Shown here piece by piece: positions 1 to 8,864 of a DNA stretch of 64,000 nt. Each line of letters begins with the position of its first letter. Positions within the stretch are counted from its first letter, which is position 1. The position numbers and the translations under genes are program-made. The notes beneath the pieces were generated by a model, which was given only the letters and a program-made list of their open reading frames with translations, searched no databases and was not told where the DNA came from. Source of the DNA: Methylobacteriaceae bacterium (GTDB taxonomy: Bacteria; Pseudomonadota; Alphaproteobacteria; Rhizobiales; Beijerinckiaceae); assembly GCA_020638135.1 (NCBI GenBank), contig JACKJE010000003.1, positions 1 to 64,000 of the forward strand, in the 5' to 3' direction.

Positions 1-940
1 AGGCAAAGCTCATCTGGTGCGGGTCGAGCGCGCGCTTGAACAGCACAGGCACGAAATCGGCCGAGCAATGCGGCCGCTCGCGCGCGGCTTCCGCGATCAG
101 CGCGCAGCGGCTCTCGTGATGCGCGGCCAATTCGTCGGCGCGCTTGTGCAGGCCATAGAACGGCAACTGATGGCCGGGCAGCACGAGCGCGTCTTCCGGA
201 AGCGCATGCAGCGATCGGAGCGAACGCAGGTAGAGGCCGAGCGGATCCCCGTCCGGATCGACCGCCCAGACGCTGACATTGGGCGAGATTTTCGCCAGCA
301 CCTGATCGGCGGCCAGAAAGATCTTCTCCTGCTCACACCACAGCATCGCCTGTTCCGGCGCATGGCCGTCGCCGGTGATGATCTCGAACGTGCGCCCGCC
401 GATCTGCAGCCGGTCGCCCGCGACGATCCGCTGGAAGGTCGGCGGCAGCGGCGAGACCATACGCAGATAGCCGTGGCCGTTGGTGGCGACGAGATTGGTG
501 GTGAGTTCGTCGAGCCCGTGCCGGAGATAGAAGTCGCGGTAGGGCTTGGCGTCGAGCGCGCCGGGGCTGAGCGAAATGTTGAGACAGCCGAGATAGGCGG
601 TCTGCGTCGTCAACAACGGCATGTCGAACCGTTCGCACAGCCAGCCGGCAAGGCCGATGTGGTCGGGATGGAAGTGCGTGACAATGAGCCGCGTGATCGG
701 TCGTCCGGCGAGCGGGCCCGCCGCCAGCGCCTCCCAGGCGGCGCGCGTGGCCTTGTTGTCGATGCCGGTGTCGATGACCGCCCAGCCCTCGCCGTCGTCC
801 AGGATGAAGATGTTCACGTGGTTGAGCTGGAACGGCAGCGCGATCCGCGTCCAGAAAATGCCCGGCGCGACTTCCGCCATTGTTCCGGGCTCGGGAGGCG
901 CGGCGAAGGGATAGCGCAACGTGTCGGCGTGATGATCCAT
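1..940 (-). CDS. MBL-fold metallo-hydrolase (3' end beyond window)
   Basis: Metallo-beta-lactamase-fold hydrolase read from an ATG at 940 and still open at the window edge after about 313 codons. The metal-binding signature THFHPDHIG lies near residue 90, and a downstream GDGHAPE segment supplies a further metal ligand. No signal peptide is visible, so it is probably cytoplasmic. The fold covers glyoxalase II-like, lactonase-like and other hydrolases; the substrate cannot be deduced. The gene is divergent from the phosphatase at 1091, leaving about 150 bp for promoters. Confidence 0.85.
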   Translation of the reverse strand, partial: MDHHADTLRYPFAAPPEPGTMAEVAPGIFWTRIALPFQLNHVNIFILDDGEGWAVIDTGIDNKATRAAWEALAAGPLAGRPITRLIVTHFHPDHIGLAGWLCERFDMPLLTTQTAYLGCLNISLSPGALDAKPYRDFYLRHGLDELTTNLVATNGHGYLRMVSPLPPTFQRIVAGDRLQIGGRTFEIITGDGHAPEQAMLWCEQEKIFLAADQVLAKISPNVSVWAVDPDGDPLGLYLRSLRSLHALPEDALVLPGHQLPFYGLHKRADELAAHHESRCALIAEAARERPHCSADFVPVLFKRALDPHQMSFA

Positions 941-1090
941 TATCTGCCCTGCTCTTCGCGGCGCAGGCCAGAAGCCGCGCATCTTTGGCGCGCATATTGG
1001 CTGCTGGGCGCCCCGCGAACAAGCACGGCCCGGTTTGCGGGCGGCTGGCATGCCTTATACTCGGGGCTCCGCCTGTCGCCGGGAGCAGCC

Positions 1091-1666
1091 ATGTCCGACC
1101 ATCGCCTCGCCCTACTGACCGTCTGTGGCATTGCCGAACTGCCAGAGCACGACATGCGCGGCGTCACGGACGTGCTCAGCATTCTCGATCCCTCCATGCC
1201 CGAGCCCGCCGCCTTCGCCGCCTGGCCCGCGCATCGCCGCCATGTCCTGCGCTTCAGCGACGAGATCGAACAGCGCCCGGGGATCGTCCTGCCGACGGCG
1301 CGCGACATCGAAGCCATCCTCGCCTACGGGCGCGCCATCGCCGGCCATCCCGGCGAAAAGCACCTGCTGGTCCATTGCCACATGGGCATGTCGCGTTCGA
1401 CCGCCGCCATGGGCGCGCTGATCGCGCAGGACGAACCCTCCCTCTCCGGCGACGACGTGTTCGAGCGCGTCCACGAAATCCGCAGACGCTCCTGGCCGAA
1501 TTCGCTGATGGTGCGCATGATCGACGAGGCGCTCGGCCGCGGCGGCGAATTGTTCGAGGCCATGCGCCGTCTCTACGGCCGCCAGCTCGTCAATTTTCCG
1601 ACCTACGCCCAGAGCCTGCGCTCGATCGGCCGCGGCGCCGAAGTGGACATGGCCATTGCGCCCTGA
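1091..1666 (+). CDS. Tyrosine/dual-specificity phosphatase-like protein
   Basis: A 191-residue protein with the cysteine phosphatase P-loop CHMGMSR (Cys96, Arg102, the CX5R motif preceded by VH). Proteins of this family use the cysteine as nucleophile on phosphotyrosine or related phosphoesters. The ATG follows GGGAGCAGCC, a good ribosome binding site. An in-frame reading continues upstream but is out of register with any family member, so this ATG is preferred. The substrate is unknown. No signal peptide is seen. Confidence 0.8.
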   Translation: MSDHRLALLTVCGIAELPEHDMRGVTDVLSILDPSMPEPAAFAAWPAHRRHVLRFSDEIEQRPGIVLPTARDIEAILAYGRAIAGHPGEKHLLVHCHMGMSRSTAAMGALIAQDEPSLSGDDVFERVHEIRRRSWPNSLMVRMIDEALGRGGELFEAMRRLYGRQLVNFPTYAQSLRSIGRGAEVDMAIAP

Positions 1667-1846
1667 CACTGAGCGCTCGGCGAAAACGTGGAGGCCGGTT
1701 TGTCGCGATCCGCGCGCGCTGCGCTTCGAAGGCGATCAGCCTTTCTTGATTTGAGCCATCCCGCCCGGATGCAGGCTGATCTAGCGCAAGGACCTTGACC
1801 GGGACGCCCGGCAAGATCGTCCGACAAAAAACAGGGACGGACGCTC

Positions 1847-2986
1847 ATGGATTTTGCCTTCACGCCGGCGCAGGAGCAGGTGCGCGAGACGGTCATCCGT
1901 TTCGCCCAGAAACATATTGCGCCGCGCGTGCGCGAGATCGAGGAGACGGAGAAGTTTCCGGTCGATCTCTTTCAGAAATTCGCCGAGATCGGCCTGATGG
2001 GCCTCCGCTATCCGGAAGAGGACGGCGGCGCCGGCATGGACAAGGTGACCGACTGCATCGTGCGCGAGGAGATGAGCCGCGTCTGCCAGTCGATCTCGGC
2101 CGCGTGGTCGGCCGCCACCCATATCGGCATCTGGCCGATCTGGCGCGGCGGCACGGACTATCAGAAGGAGCGCTGGTTTTCGGCCGCATTGCGCGGCGAA
2201 GCGATCGCCGCTTTCGCATTGTCGGAGCCGGACGTGGGCTCGGACGTGCGCGCGCTGAAGACGAAGGCCGAGAAGGTTCCCGGCGGCTGGAAACTCAACG
2301 GCGCGAAACTCTACATCACCAACGCGCCCTTCGCGCATTTCCTGCTGCTCGCCGCGCGCACCAGGCCGGAGCTGACGAGCGACGCCATCAGCCTGTTCAT
2401 CGTCGATCTCCCCAATCCCGGCATCGAGATTTCGAAGCTCGACAAGGAGGGCATCCGCGGCTCGGAAACCGGGTTGGTGCATATCGCCGACGCCTTCGTG
2501 CCCGACGAGGCGCTGCTCGGGGCAAAGGAAGGCTCGTATCATCTCGTGATGGAGGCGCTCGCCGAAAACCGCGTCGGCGTATCCGCCAATTGTCTCGGCA
2601 TGGCGCGCAGCGCCTGCGAGGTCGCGCTCGACTACGCCAAGACCCGCCTCGTGCGCGGCAAGCCGATCATCGAGCATCAGGCGGTCGCCCATCGCCTCGC
2701 CGACATGTCGACCGAGGTCGAGACCATGAAATGGATGGTCTACCACGGCGCCTGGCGCGTCGATCAGGGCACGTGCGACATGGCGCTGGCGTCAAAGATC
2801 AAGCTGCATTGCTCGGAAGCCGCCGTGCGCGTCAGCGAAAGCGCGATCCGCGTTCTGGGCGGCGCCGGCCTGATGCGCGAATACCCGGTCGGCCGCATCC
2901 ACCGCGACGCGCTGGTCTACCTGATGGGCGAAGGCACGTCGGAAATCCAGCGCAACATCATTTCGCGGACGTTGAAGGCGGGGTGA
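1847..2986 (+). CDS. Acyl-CoA dehydrogenase family protein
   Basis: A 379-residue flavoprotein of the usual length for acyl-CoA dehydrogenases, which catalyse FAD-dependent alpha,beta-desaturation of acyl-CoA and pass electrons to ETF. It shows the family signature FALSEPDVGSDV near residue 124 and the C-terminal GEGTSEIQR near 365, whose Glu matches the catalytic base of the short-chain subfamily. It stands alone, with no ETF or thiolase gene beside it, so chain length and pathway (fatty acid or branched-chain amino acid oxidation) are open. Confidence 0.9.
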   Translation: MDFAFTPAQEQVRETVIRFAQKHIAPRVREIEETEKFPVDLFQKFAEIGLMGLRYPEEDGGAGMDKVTDCIVREEMSRVCQSISAAWSAATHIGIWPIWRGGTDYQKERWFSAALRGEAIAAFALSEPDVGSDVRALKTKAEKVPGGWKLNGAKLYITNAPFAHFLLLAARTRPELTSDAISLFIVDLPNPGIEISKLDKEGIRGSETGLVHIADAFVPDEALLGAKEGSYHLVMEALAENRVGVSANCLGMARSACEVALDYAKTRLVRGKPIIEHQAVAHRLADMSTEVETMKWMVYHGAWRVDQGTCDMALASKIKLHCSEAAVRVSESAIRVLGGAGLMREYPVGRIHRDALVYLMGEGTSEIQRNIISRTLKAG

Positions 2987-3041
2987 GCGAAGGCTTGATT
3001 TATAGCCACGGCTACTATAGATAGAAATTCTACTCAAATGA

Positions 3042-3061
3042 CACTCGGGCCAAATCGAGTG
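3042..3061. promoter_or_regulatory. Inverted repeat, candidate operator of the RelE/HTH pair
   Basis: CACTCG (3042-3047) and CGAGTG (3056-3061) form a perfect 6-bp inverted repeat with an 8-bp spacer, 67 bp before the toxin start. A TATAGA element lies just upstream at 3016. Toxin-antitoxin operons are commonly repressed by their own antitoxin at such sites; the assignment is inference. Confidence 0.35.
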
Positions 3062-3128
3062 CGCTCGTATTCTCGACAGGCGTCGATCAGAAACAGGCAG
3101 GGCTGGAACCTCTAAACTCGAGGTAGTT

Positions 3129-3515
3129 ATGCTTGTTTTCCAGAATCGCAGCGTCGCCCGCGCGGCGCGCAAGGAAGGACTGAGCGACGAAGCATGCAGG
3201 AAGGCGATCGATAACGCAGACCGCGGCCTGATCGACGCCGATCTTGGCGGCGGGCTGATCAAGCAGCGCATTGCTCGGCAGGGCGGCGGCAAGTCCGGCG
3301 GTTATCGATCGATCATTTTCTACCGGCGCGGCGATCTGGCGGTCATGCTTCACCTCTTCGCCAAGTCGGACAAGGCGAATATCACGGCGACAGAGCGTGA
3401 CGCGCTTGGCCTGCTCGCCAAAGAGATGCACAAGCTGTCGCTGGATCAACTGCACGAACTGGTTCGAAGCAGTGGATGGAGAGAGATAAGCGATGGGCCA
3501 GAAGGCCAGACATAA
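3129..3515 (+). CDS. RelE/HigB2-like type II toxin
   Basis: A 128-residue basic protein resembling the RelE-type toxins of the HigB2/DUF1044 branch: an early KAIDNADRGL helix, a GGGLIKQRI strand, then GGYRSIIFYRRGDLAVMLHLF. Relatives are ribosome-dependent mRNA interferases or uncharacterised toxins. The end overlaps the start of the HTH gene at 3493 by 23 bp, the toxin-first order seen in HigBA-like systems. It ends in TAA, one of few genes in the window to do so. Confidence 0.75.
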   Translation: MLVFQNRSVARAARKEGLSDEACRKAIDNADRGLIDADLGGGLIKQRIARQGGGKSGGYRSIIFYRRGDLAVMLHLFAKSDKANITATERDALGLLAKEMHKLSLDQLHELVRSSGWREISDGPEGQT

Positions 3516-3816
3516 GTCCGATCTGCTCGCCTCCATTCACGAGACGGCGCAGGACCTTCGCGAGATCGGCGCAATCTCGAAGGCGACGATGCGGGACTTC
3601 GACCTCGCCTGCCTGACGACGGTCAGCGAACTCGCGCCGGAGGAAATCCGCGAAATCCGCGAGAAAGCGAACATGAGCCAGGCGACATTCGCGCTCGCGC
3701 TCAACGTGTCGAAATTTCTGATCAGTAAATGGGAGCGCGGCGAAGCGAAGCCGAGTGGCCCTTCGCTCAAGCTTCTGGCGCTCGCGAACTCCAAGGGGAT
3801 CGACGCAATTCTCTGA
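3493..3816 (+). CDS. HTH-type antitoxin/transcriptional regulator
   Basis: A 107-residue protein with a Cro/C1-type helix-turn-helix in its second half: EIREKANMSQATFALALNVS followed by SKWERGEAKPSG. This is the layout of HigA-like antitoxins that bind the toxin and autorepress the operon. It overlaps the toxin gene and must be translated from the same message. A single autoregulated pair is the simplest reading; the inverted repeat at 3042-3061 is a candidate target. Confidence 0.8.
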   Translation: MGQKARHKSDLLASIHETAQDLREIGAISKATMRDFDLACLTTVSELAPEEIREIREKANMSQATFALALNVSKFLISKWERGEAKPSGPSLKLLALANSKGIDAIL

Positions 3817-3823
3817 CCGCGCC

Positions 3824-4780
3824 TCAGAAAAACAGCGCCCGATCCTGCGGCATGTCTTTGTACAAGCCCGCCACCTGTTCGGCATAGCCGTTGTAGAGCT
3901 GCGTCGGCACGCGATTGCCCGTGCCGATCACCTCTTCGGTGGCCTGCGACCAGCGGGGATGCGACACTTTCGGATTCACATTCGCCCAGAAGCCGTATTC
4001 GCTGGCCTGCAACTGCTCCCAATAGCTCTTCGGCTTCTCGGCGACGAAGGAGATGCGCACGATCGACTTGATCGACTTGAACCCGTATTTCCACGGCAGC
4101 GCGAGGCGGATCGGCGCGCCGAACTGGTTGAGCAGCGGCTTGCCGTAGGCGCCCGTCACCATGAAGGCGAGATCGTTCTTCGCTTCCTCGACGGTCACGC
4201 CTTCCGTATAGGGCCAAGGATACCAGATTTGCCGCTGTCCCGGCGCGACCTTGGGATCCTTGAACGTCTCGAAGCGCAGATATTTGGCTTCCGGTTTCGG
4301 GTCGGCGAGCGCGACGATTTTCGACAGCGGAAAACCCGTCCACGGGATCGTCATCGACCAGGCTTCCACGCAGCGGTGGCGGTAGAGCCTTTCCTCGATC
4401 TGCATGCGCTTGATCAGATCGTCGATGGCGATCTCCTGCGGCGCATTGCACAGACCGTCGATCTTCACACTCCACGGCCGCGTCTTCAGCGCGGCCGCCC
4501 CGTCGGCAATGTTCTTCGACATGCCGAATTCGTAGAAATTATTGTAGTTCGCGTTGACCTTTTCCGGCGTGATGGCGCGGTCGAGCTTGAAGGCCTCGTT
4601 GCGTTTCGCCGGATAGAGACCCGCGGAAGGGTCTTCGGCGGCGCGTGCGAACGACGGCAGCGCCAGCGCCCCGCCGATCGCGCCGGCGCCCGCCAGCACG
4701 GCGCGGCGGTTCACGAACAGACATTCCGGCGTCGCCTGGGCCTCCGGAATTTCCCAGGACTTGCGGATCTTGATCAGCAT
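3824..4780 (-). CDS. msrP: Protein-methionine-sulfoxide reductase catalytic subunit MsrP
   Basis: A 318-residue molybdopterin enzyme of the YedY/MsrP family, which repairs oxidised methionines in periplasmic proteins. A Tat signal is visible as NRRAVLAGAGA (Arg25-Arg26) followed by a hydrophobic stretch ending at SFARA near residue 47. RHRCVEAWSM places the molybdenum-binding cysteine at Cys137. The usual membrane partner MsrQ, which supplies electrons, is not adjacent and was not found in the window. Confidence 0.93.
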   Translation of the reverse strand: MLIKIRKSWEIPEAQATPECLFVNRRAVLAGAGAIGGALALPSFARAAEDPSAGLYPAKRNEAFKLDRAITPEKVNANYNNFYEFGMSKNIADGAAALKTRPWSVKIDGLCNAPQEIAIDDLIKRMQIEERLYRHRCVEAWSMTIPWTGFPLSKIVALADPKPEAKYLRFETFKDPKVAPGQRQIWYPWPYTEGVTVEEAKNDLAFMVTGAYGKPLLNQFGAPIRLALPWKYGFKSIKSIVRISFVAEKPKSYWEQLQASEYGFWANVNPKVSHPRWSQATEEVIGTGNRVPTQLYNGYAEQVAGLYKDMPQDRALFF

Positions 4781-4854
4781 GGCGGCCTCGGTGCGATTTC
4801 CTCGAACCTAGACCTAGTGGCCCGCGGCCTCACGAACAAATCACGAGCGCGCGA

Positions 4855-5868
4855 TCAGCCCCCAGCACGGAAGATCGCATAGCGGCGCGCGACCTCGTCG
4901 GCGATCGTCTTCGTATCGTCATGCGCCGCGCAGCTCCAGCTTTCCAGCCGCCCGCGCCATATGCGCACGCGCCCGCCCGCGACGAGTTCCCGGATGAACC
5001 GCGACAGTCGCGGATGGCCGCCGGTCGGCTCGTAGATCATGACGGGCGCATCGGTCGCGATCGCCTCGCCCACCATATTCGTGCTGTCGGCCGTCGCCAC
5101 GATGGTCGAGGCGTGCGCCAGCATCTGGATGTAGGGATTGTCGCCCATCCCGTCCCACAGGAACGTGTGCTTGGGTGCATCCGCGCAGACGCCGCGCAGC
5201 TTCGCCAGCAATTGCGGCGGCGTGCGGCGCGACGGCGTGATCATCGCGCCCGCCCCCGCCAGGATCATGCTCTCGACCACGCCGACCAGCGAGATGACGT
5301 CCTTCTCCCGGAAGGAATAGTGCCGGCTGTCCCCGCCGATCAGCAGCGCCATGCGCGGTTCCGGCAGTCGCGCGATGCGCGGATCTGGATTTTCGCGCGC
5401 ATGGACGAGCGCCTGAGGCGTCACGAGATGCGGCGCGGCGAGCGTCGCGATCACATTGTCGCCGCGCGGACGATCGTGCTCGGCCATCCACACGACATCG
5501 GCGACATGCGGATCAATCCGCGGGTCCTTGAGAAAGATCGTAAAGGTCCTGCCGCCGGAGGCGCGCCGCACATGCCGCAGATAGGGCACGGCGCGCCGGC
5601 CGGATGCAATCAGAACGTCGGGATAGGGGGGCGCGATCGGGCTGCCCGGCGCCGTCGGTCGCTCCGCCGGATCGATCGGCCCGCGCGGCGCCAGCAGCGC
5701 GTAGAGCGAGCGCGGCCGCACGACGCGCTTCTCGGCTTTCAGGCCGAGCGCCTGCGCAAGCCCGAGACACGGCGCCTCGTCGCCGGCCTTGCCGTCGGTC
5801 AGCGTCCAGCAGGTGGCGCCGGCGAGCAATTTTCGCGCGATCTGCGCATTGTCGGAAGCCGCGTTCAC
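4855..5868 (-). CDS. ELM1-family protein (mitochondrial fission ELM1-like)
   Basis: A 337-residue protein of the family named after plant mitochondrial fission factor ELM1, widespread in alphaproteobacteria. It opens with WTLTDGKAGDEAPCLGLAQAL and has glycosyltransferase-like features later (LLIGGDSRHYSF, STNMVGEAIATDAPVMIYEP). The last part resembles the nucleotide-sugar region of GT-B enzymes. The bacterial function is not established. No signal peptide is present. It is divergent from the Lrp gene at 5907. Confidence 0.8.
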   Translation of the reverse strand: MNAASDNAQIARKLLAGATCWTLTDGKAGDEAPCLGLAQALGLKAEKRVVRPRSLYALLAPRGPIDPAERPTAPGSPIAPPYPDVLIASGRRAVPYLRHVRRASGGRTFTIFLKDPRIDPHVADVVWMAEHDRPRGDNVIATLAAPHLVTPQALVHARENPDPRIARLPEPRMALLIGGDSRHYSFREKDVISLVGVVESMILAGAGAMITPSRRTPPQLLAKLRGVCADAPKHTFLWDGMGDNPYIQMLAHASTIVATADSTNMVGEAIATDAPVMIYEPTGGHPRLSRFIRELVAGGRVRIWRGRLESWSCAAHDDTKTIADEVARRYAIFRAGG

Positions 5869-5906
5869 GTCTAGACCATTGCCTCTTTCGATTTGGGGGA
5901 CAAGGT

Positions 5907-6407
5907 TTGACCGGGCGGCTGGATGCGATCGACCTCGCCATTCTCGACGAATTGCAGGCCGACGGGCGCATGACCAATGTGGAGCTGGCGCGCCGCGTCG
6001 GCATTTCCGCCCCGCCCTGCCTGCGGCGCGTGCGTGCGCTCGAGGAGGACGGCGTCATCGCCGGCTATCGGGCGCTCGTCGAGACCCGAGCGGTCGGCCT
6101 GTCCGTCGTCTTTTTCGTCTTCGTGAAACTCGACCAGCAGACGGAAACCGAACTCGCCGCTTTCGGCGCGCGCGTCGCCGACTGGAAGATCGTTCGCGAA
6201 TGCTGGACCGTGTCGGGCGAGACCGACTTCATCCTCAAATGCGTCGCGCCCGATCTCGACGCCTTCCAGAGTTTCGTCACGGAATTGACGGGCGCCCCCA
6301 ACGTGCGCAACGTCCGTTCCTCGCTCGCCATGAAGGCGGTGAAGGATGAGCCGCTCGCCTATGTCGATCGGGCCGCGGGCCACGGGAATGCGACGCATGC
6401 GCACTGA
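5907..6407 (+). CDS. Lrp/AsnC family transcriptional regulator
   Basis: About 166 residues: an N-terminal winged helix (LDAIDLAILDELQADGR and VELARRVGISAPPCLRRVRA) and a C-terminal RAM effector domain with WTVSGETDFILKC. The start is taken as TTG at 5907, because GGGGGA sits about eight bases upstream and the protein then begins TGRLDAIDLA, as in relatives; no ATG lies in frame nearby. It overlaps the start of proC, so it may tune amino-acid metabolism including proline, but its regulon is unknown. Confidence 0.88.
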   Translation: MTGRLDAIDLAILDELQADGRMTNVELARRVGISAPPCLRRVRALEEDGVIAGYRALVETRAVGLSVVFFVFVKLDQQTETELAAFGARVADWKIVRECWTVSGETDFILKCVAPDLDAFQSFVTELTGAPNVRNVRSSLAMKAVKDEPLAYVDRAAGHGNATHAH

Positions 6408-7218
6408 GAAGAATTCCATCATTCTGGTCGGCGCCGGCAAAATGGGTTTCGCCATGCTGCAGGGCTGGGCGGGTCTCGGCCTCGCCGGCGCCAATGTCGC
6501 CGTGCTCGAGCCCATGCCCTCGCCCGAACTCGCTGCGCTCTGCGCGCAGAAGGACATAAGACTCAATCCCGCCGAAAATTCGCTCGGCCAGCCGGAAATC
6601 CTCGTCGTCGCCATCAAGCCGCAGACGCTCGACGCCGCCGCCACGCGCCTCGCCGCGCTCGCGGGACGCGCCACGCTGATCGTCTCGATCCTCGCCGGCA
6701 AGAGCATCGCCGATCTTGCCGCCCGCGCGCCAAACGCCGGCAGCATCGTGCGCGCCATGCCCAATACGCCGGCCGCGATCGGCCGCGGCGTGACCGCCGC
6801 GGTCGCCAGCGCCGGCGTGACGGAGGCGCAGCGCGCGCTGGCGCACAAGCTTCTGTCGTCGGTCGGCTCGGTCGAATGGGTCGCCGACGAGGGGCTGATC
6901 GACGCGGTCACCGCCGTATCGGGCTCGGGGCCCGCCTATGTCTTCCTGCTCGCCGAATGTCTGGCGCAGGCCGGCGCGGCCGCGGGACTGCCTGCGGACC
7001 TCGCCGCGCGGCTGGCGCGCGCCACGGTCGAGGGCGCGGGCGAACTCATGCATCGCTCGCCGGAAATTTCGCCCGCGCAATTGCGCATCAACGTCACCTC
7101 GCCGGGCGGCACCACGGAGGCCGCGCTCGGCGTGCTGATGGCCGAGAACGGGCTGAAGCCGCTGATGGAAAAGGCGGTCGCCGCCGCCGACGCCCGCGCC
7201 AAGGCGCTGTCCGGCTAG
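6397..7218 (+). CDS. proC: Pyrroline-5-carboxylate reductase
   Basis: A 273-residue enzyme for the last step of proline synthesis (NAD(P)H-dependent reduction of pyrroline-5-carboxylate). The Rossmann motif is IILVGAGKMGFAML near residue 10, and the conserved C-terminal signature runs GSGPAYVFLLAE then NVTSPGGTTEAAL. ATG 6397 is preferred over 6388 and 6346 because GGGA precedes it at good distance. The start overlaps the Lrp gene by 11 bp, so the two are probably cotranscribed. Confidence 0.94.
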   Translation: MRTEKNSIILVGAGKMGFAMLQGWAGLGLAGANVAVLEPMPSPELAALCAQKDIRLNPAENSLGQPEILVVAIKPQTLDAAATRLAALAGRATLIVSILAGKSIADLAARAPNAGSIVRAMPNTPAAIGRGVTAAVASAGVTEAQRALAHKLLSSVGSVEWVADEGLIDAVTAVSGSGPAYVFLLAECLAQAGAAAGLPADLAARLARATVEGAGELMHRSPEISPAQLRINVTSPGGTTEAALGVLMAENGLKPLMEKAVAAADARAKALSG

Positions 7219-7288
7219 CATAGCAGCGCTTTGACAACCTCCCGGCGGCTTGATCTAAATCGCTGCAACAAGAGGGAGGATTTCACAC

Positions 7289-8302
7289 ATGACGATCGAC
7301 CGTCGCCATTTCGTGGCCGGGACGCTTGCGGCGCCCGCGCTTCTGTCCGCCGGCGCCGCCCGCGCCGCGACCACGATCAAGATTTCCCACCAGTTTCCCG
7401 GCGGCACGATCGACCAGGGCGATTTCCGCGACCGGCTGTGCCGGAAATTCGCGGCCGAGGTCGGCAAGCGCTCGAACGGCGACATCAATGCCGAGGTCTA
7501 CGCCAATTCCTCGCTGATGAAGACAAACGCGCAATTCTCCGCGCTGCGCAAGGGCGCGCTCGACGTCTCGCTCTTCCCCCTGCCCTATGCCGGCGGCGAG
7601 GCGCCCGAGGCCAATATCGGCCTGATGCCGAGCCTGGTGAATTCCTACGATCAGGGCCTCGGCTGGAAGACCAAGCCGGTCGGCAAGGAGCTGACCAATT
7701 ATCTCGCCGACAAGGGCGTGATCATCCTGACCTGGGTCTGGCAGGCCGGCGGCGTAGCGAGCCGCGCCAAGCCGCTGGTGACGCCCGAGGATGCCAAGGG
7801 CATGAAGATCCGCGGCGGCTCGCGCGAAATGGACATGGTCCTGAAGGCGGCCGGCGCCGCCGTGCTGTCGCTGCCCTCCAACGAACTCTACGCCGCCATG
7901 CAGACCGGCGCCTGCGACGCCGGCCTCACCTCCTCGACCAGCCTCATCTCCTTCCGTCTCGAGGAATTGGCCAAGCACCTGACCGCGGGCGGCGGCAAAT
8001 CCTACTGGTTCATGTTCGAGCCGCTGATCATGTCCAAGGCGATCTTCGACAAGATGCCGAAGGCGCATCAGGACCTGCTGCTCAAGGTCGGCGAGGAAAT
8101 GGAGGCCTTCGGCCGCCAGGAGGCCATGGCCGACGACGACCGGGTGGTGGAAGTCTACAAGAAGGCGGGCGCGCAAACGCATGCGCTCAGCGACGACGTG
8201 CTCGAGAAATGGAAGGCGATCGCGCGCGACACGGCCTGGAAGGATTACGCCGCCAAGAACGCCGGCTGCGCCAAGCTGATCAAGCTCGCGCAAGACGCCT
8301 GA
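7289..8302 (+). CDS. TRAP transporter substrate-binding protein (DctP family)
   Basis: A 337-residue periplasmic binding protein. The N terminus DRRHFVAGTLAAPALL with AARAA near residue 27 is a signal peptide, Tat-like by its Arg-Arg. The body carries DctP features (IKISHQFPGG, MKIRGGSREMDMVLKAAGA, MQTGACDAG). It delivers an organic acid or similar ligand to the Q/M permease encoded next; the ligand cannot be read from sequence. It is the first gene of a three-gene operon; a GAGGGAGG ribosome binding site precedes the ATG. Confidence 0.92.
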   Translation: MTIDRRHFVAGTLAAPALLSAGAARAATTIKISHQFPGGTIDQGDFRDRLCRKFAAEVGKRSNGDINAEVYANSSLMKTNAQFSALRKGALDVSLFPLPYAGGEAPEANIGLMPSLVNSYDQGLGWKTKPVGKELTNYLADKGVIILTWVWQAGGVASRAKPLVTPEDAKGMKIRGGSREMDMVLKAAGAAVLSLPSNELYAAMQTGACDAGLTSSTSLISFRLEELAKHLTAGGGKSYWFMFEPLIMSKAIFDKMPKAHQDLLLKVGEEMEAFGRQEAMADDDRVVEVYKKAGAQTHALSDDVLEKWKAIARDTAWKDYAAKNAGCAKLIKLAQDA

Positions 8303-8318
8303 CAGCCGGAGAGGCCTG

Positions 8319-8864
8319 ATGTCGGGCGCGCCCGTCTATCGCGAGAACGCCGACCTGCCGGCCGGCGACAGTCTGCTGCCGCGACTGGCGCGCGCGCTCG
8401 CCGCGATCAACAGCGCCATCATGGCGCTCGCCGGGCTCGCCGCCATCGCCGCCAGCCTCGTCCTCTCCTACAGCGTGCTCGTGCGTTACATCCTGCACGC
8501 GCCGACCTACTGGCAGGACGAGGCGGCCGTCTTCCTGCTCGTCGGCGCGACGTTTCTCACCGCCGCCTTCGTGCAGGAACGGCGCGGCCATGTCGGCATC
8601 GAGGCCTTCGCCGAATTGCTGTCGCCTGCCGCCAATCGCATCCGGCTGGCGCTGGTCGACATTTTCTCCTTCGCCTTCTGCGCCTTCTTCGCGTGGAAGA
8701 GCTGGACCCTTTTCCATGAGGCCTGGGTCGACGGACAGGTGACCTCGTCGCCCTGGGCGCCGCCGCTCTGGATTCCTTATTTCCTGATGGCCGCCGGCAT
8801 GACGCTGCTTTCACTCCAGATCGCCCTGCAGATCGCGATCGCCTTCGCGGGCAAGCGCTCATGA
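8319..8864 (+). CDS. TRAP transporter small permease (DctQ family)
   Basis: A 181-residue integral membrane protein with four predicted helices. The conserved YWQDEAAVFLLVGATFL segment near residue 66 is typical of DctQ, the small subunit that links the binding protein to the M permease. It starts 16 bp after the binding-protein gene behind GGAGAGG and overlaps the large permease gene by 4 bp, so it belongs to the same operon. Confidence 0.9.
   Translation: MSGAPVYRENADLPAGDSLLPRLARALAAINSAIMALAGLAAIAASLVLSYSVLVRYILHAPTYWQDEAAVFLLVGATFLTAAFVQERRGHVGIEAFAELLSPAANRIRLALVDIFSFAFCAFFAWKSWTLFHEAWVDGQVTSSPWAPPLWIPYFLMAAGMTLLSLQIALQIAIAFAGKRS

Noticed and set aside
17..1666. A 549-codon open frame from 17 on the plus strand
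   Set aside because: Only the last 191 codons match a family (the phosphatase at 1091). The upstream part is antisense to the MBL gene and has no protein-like features.
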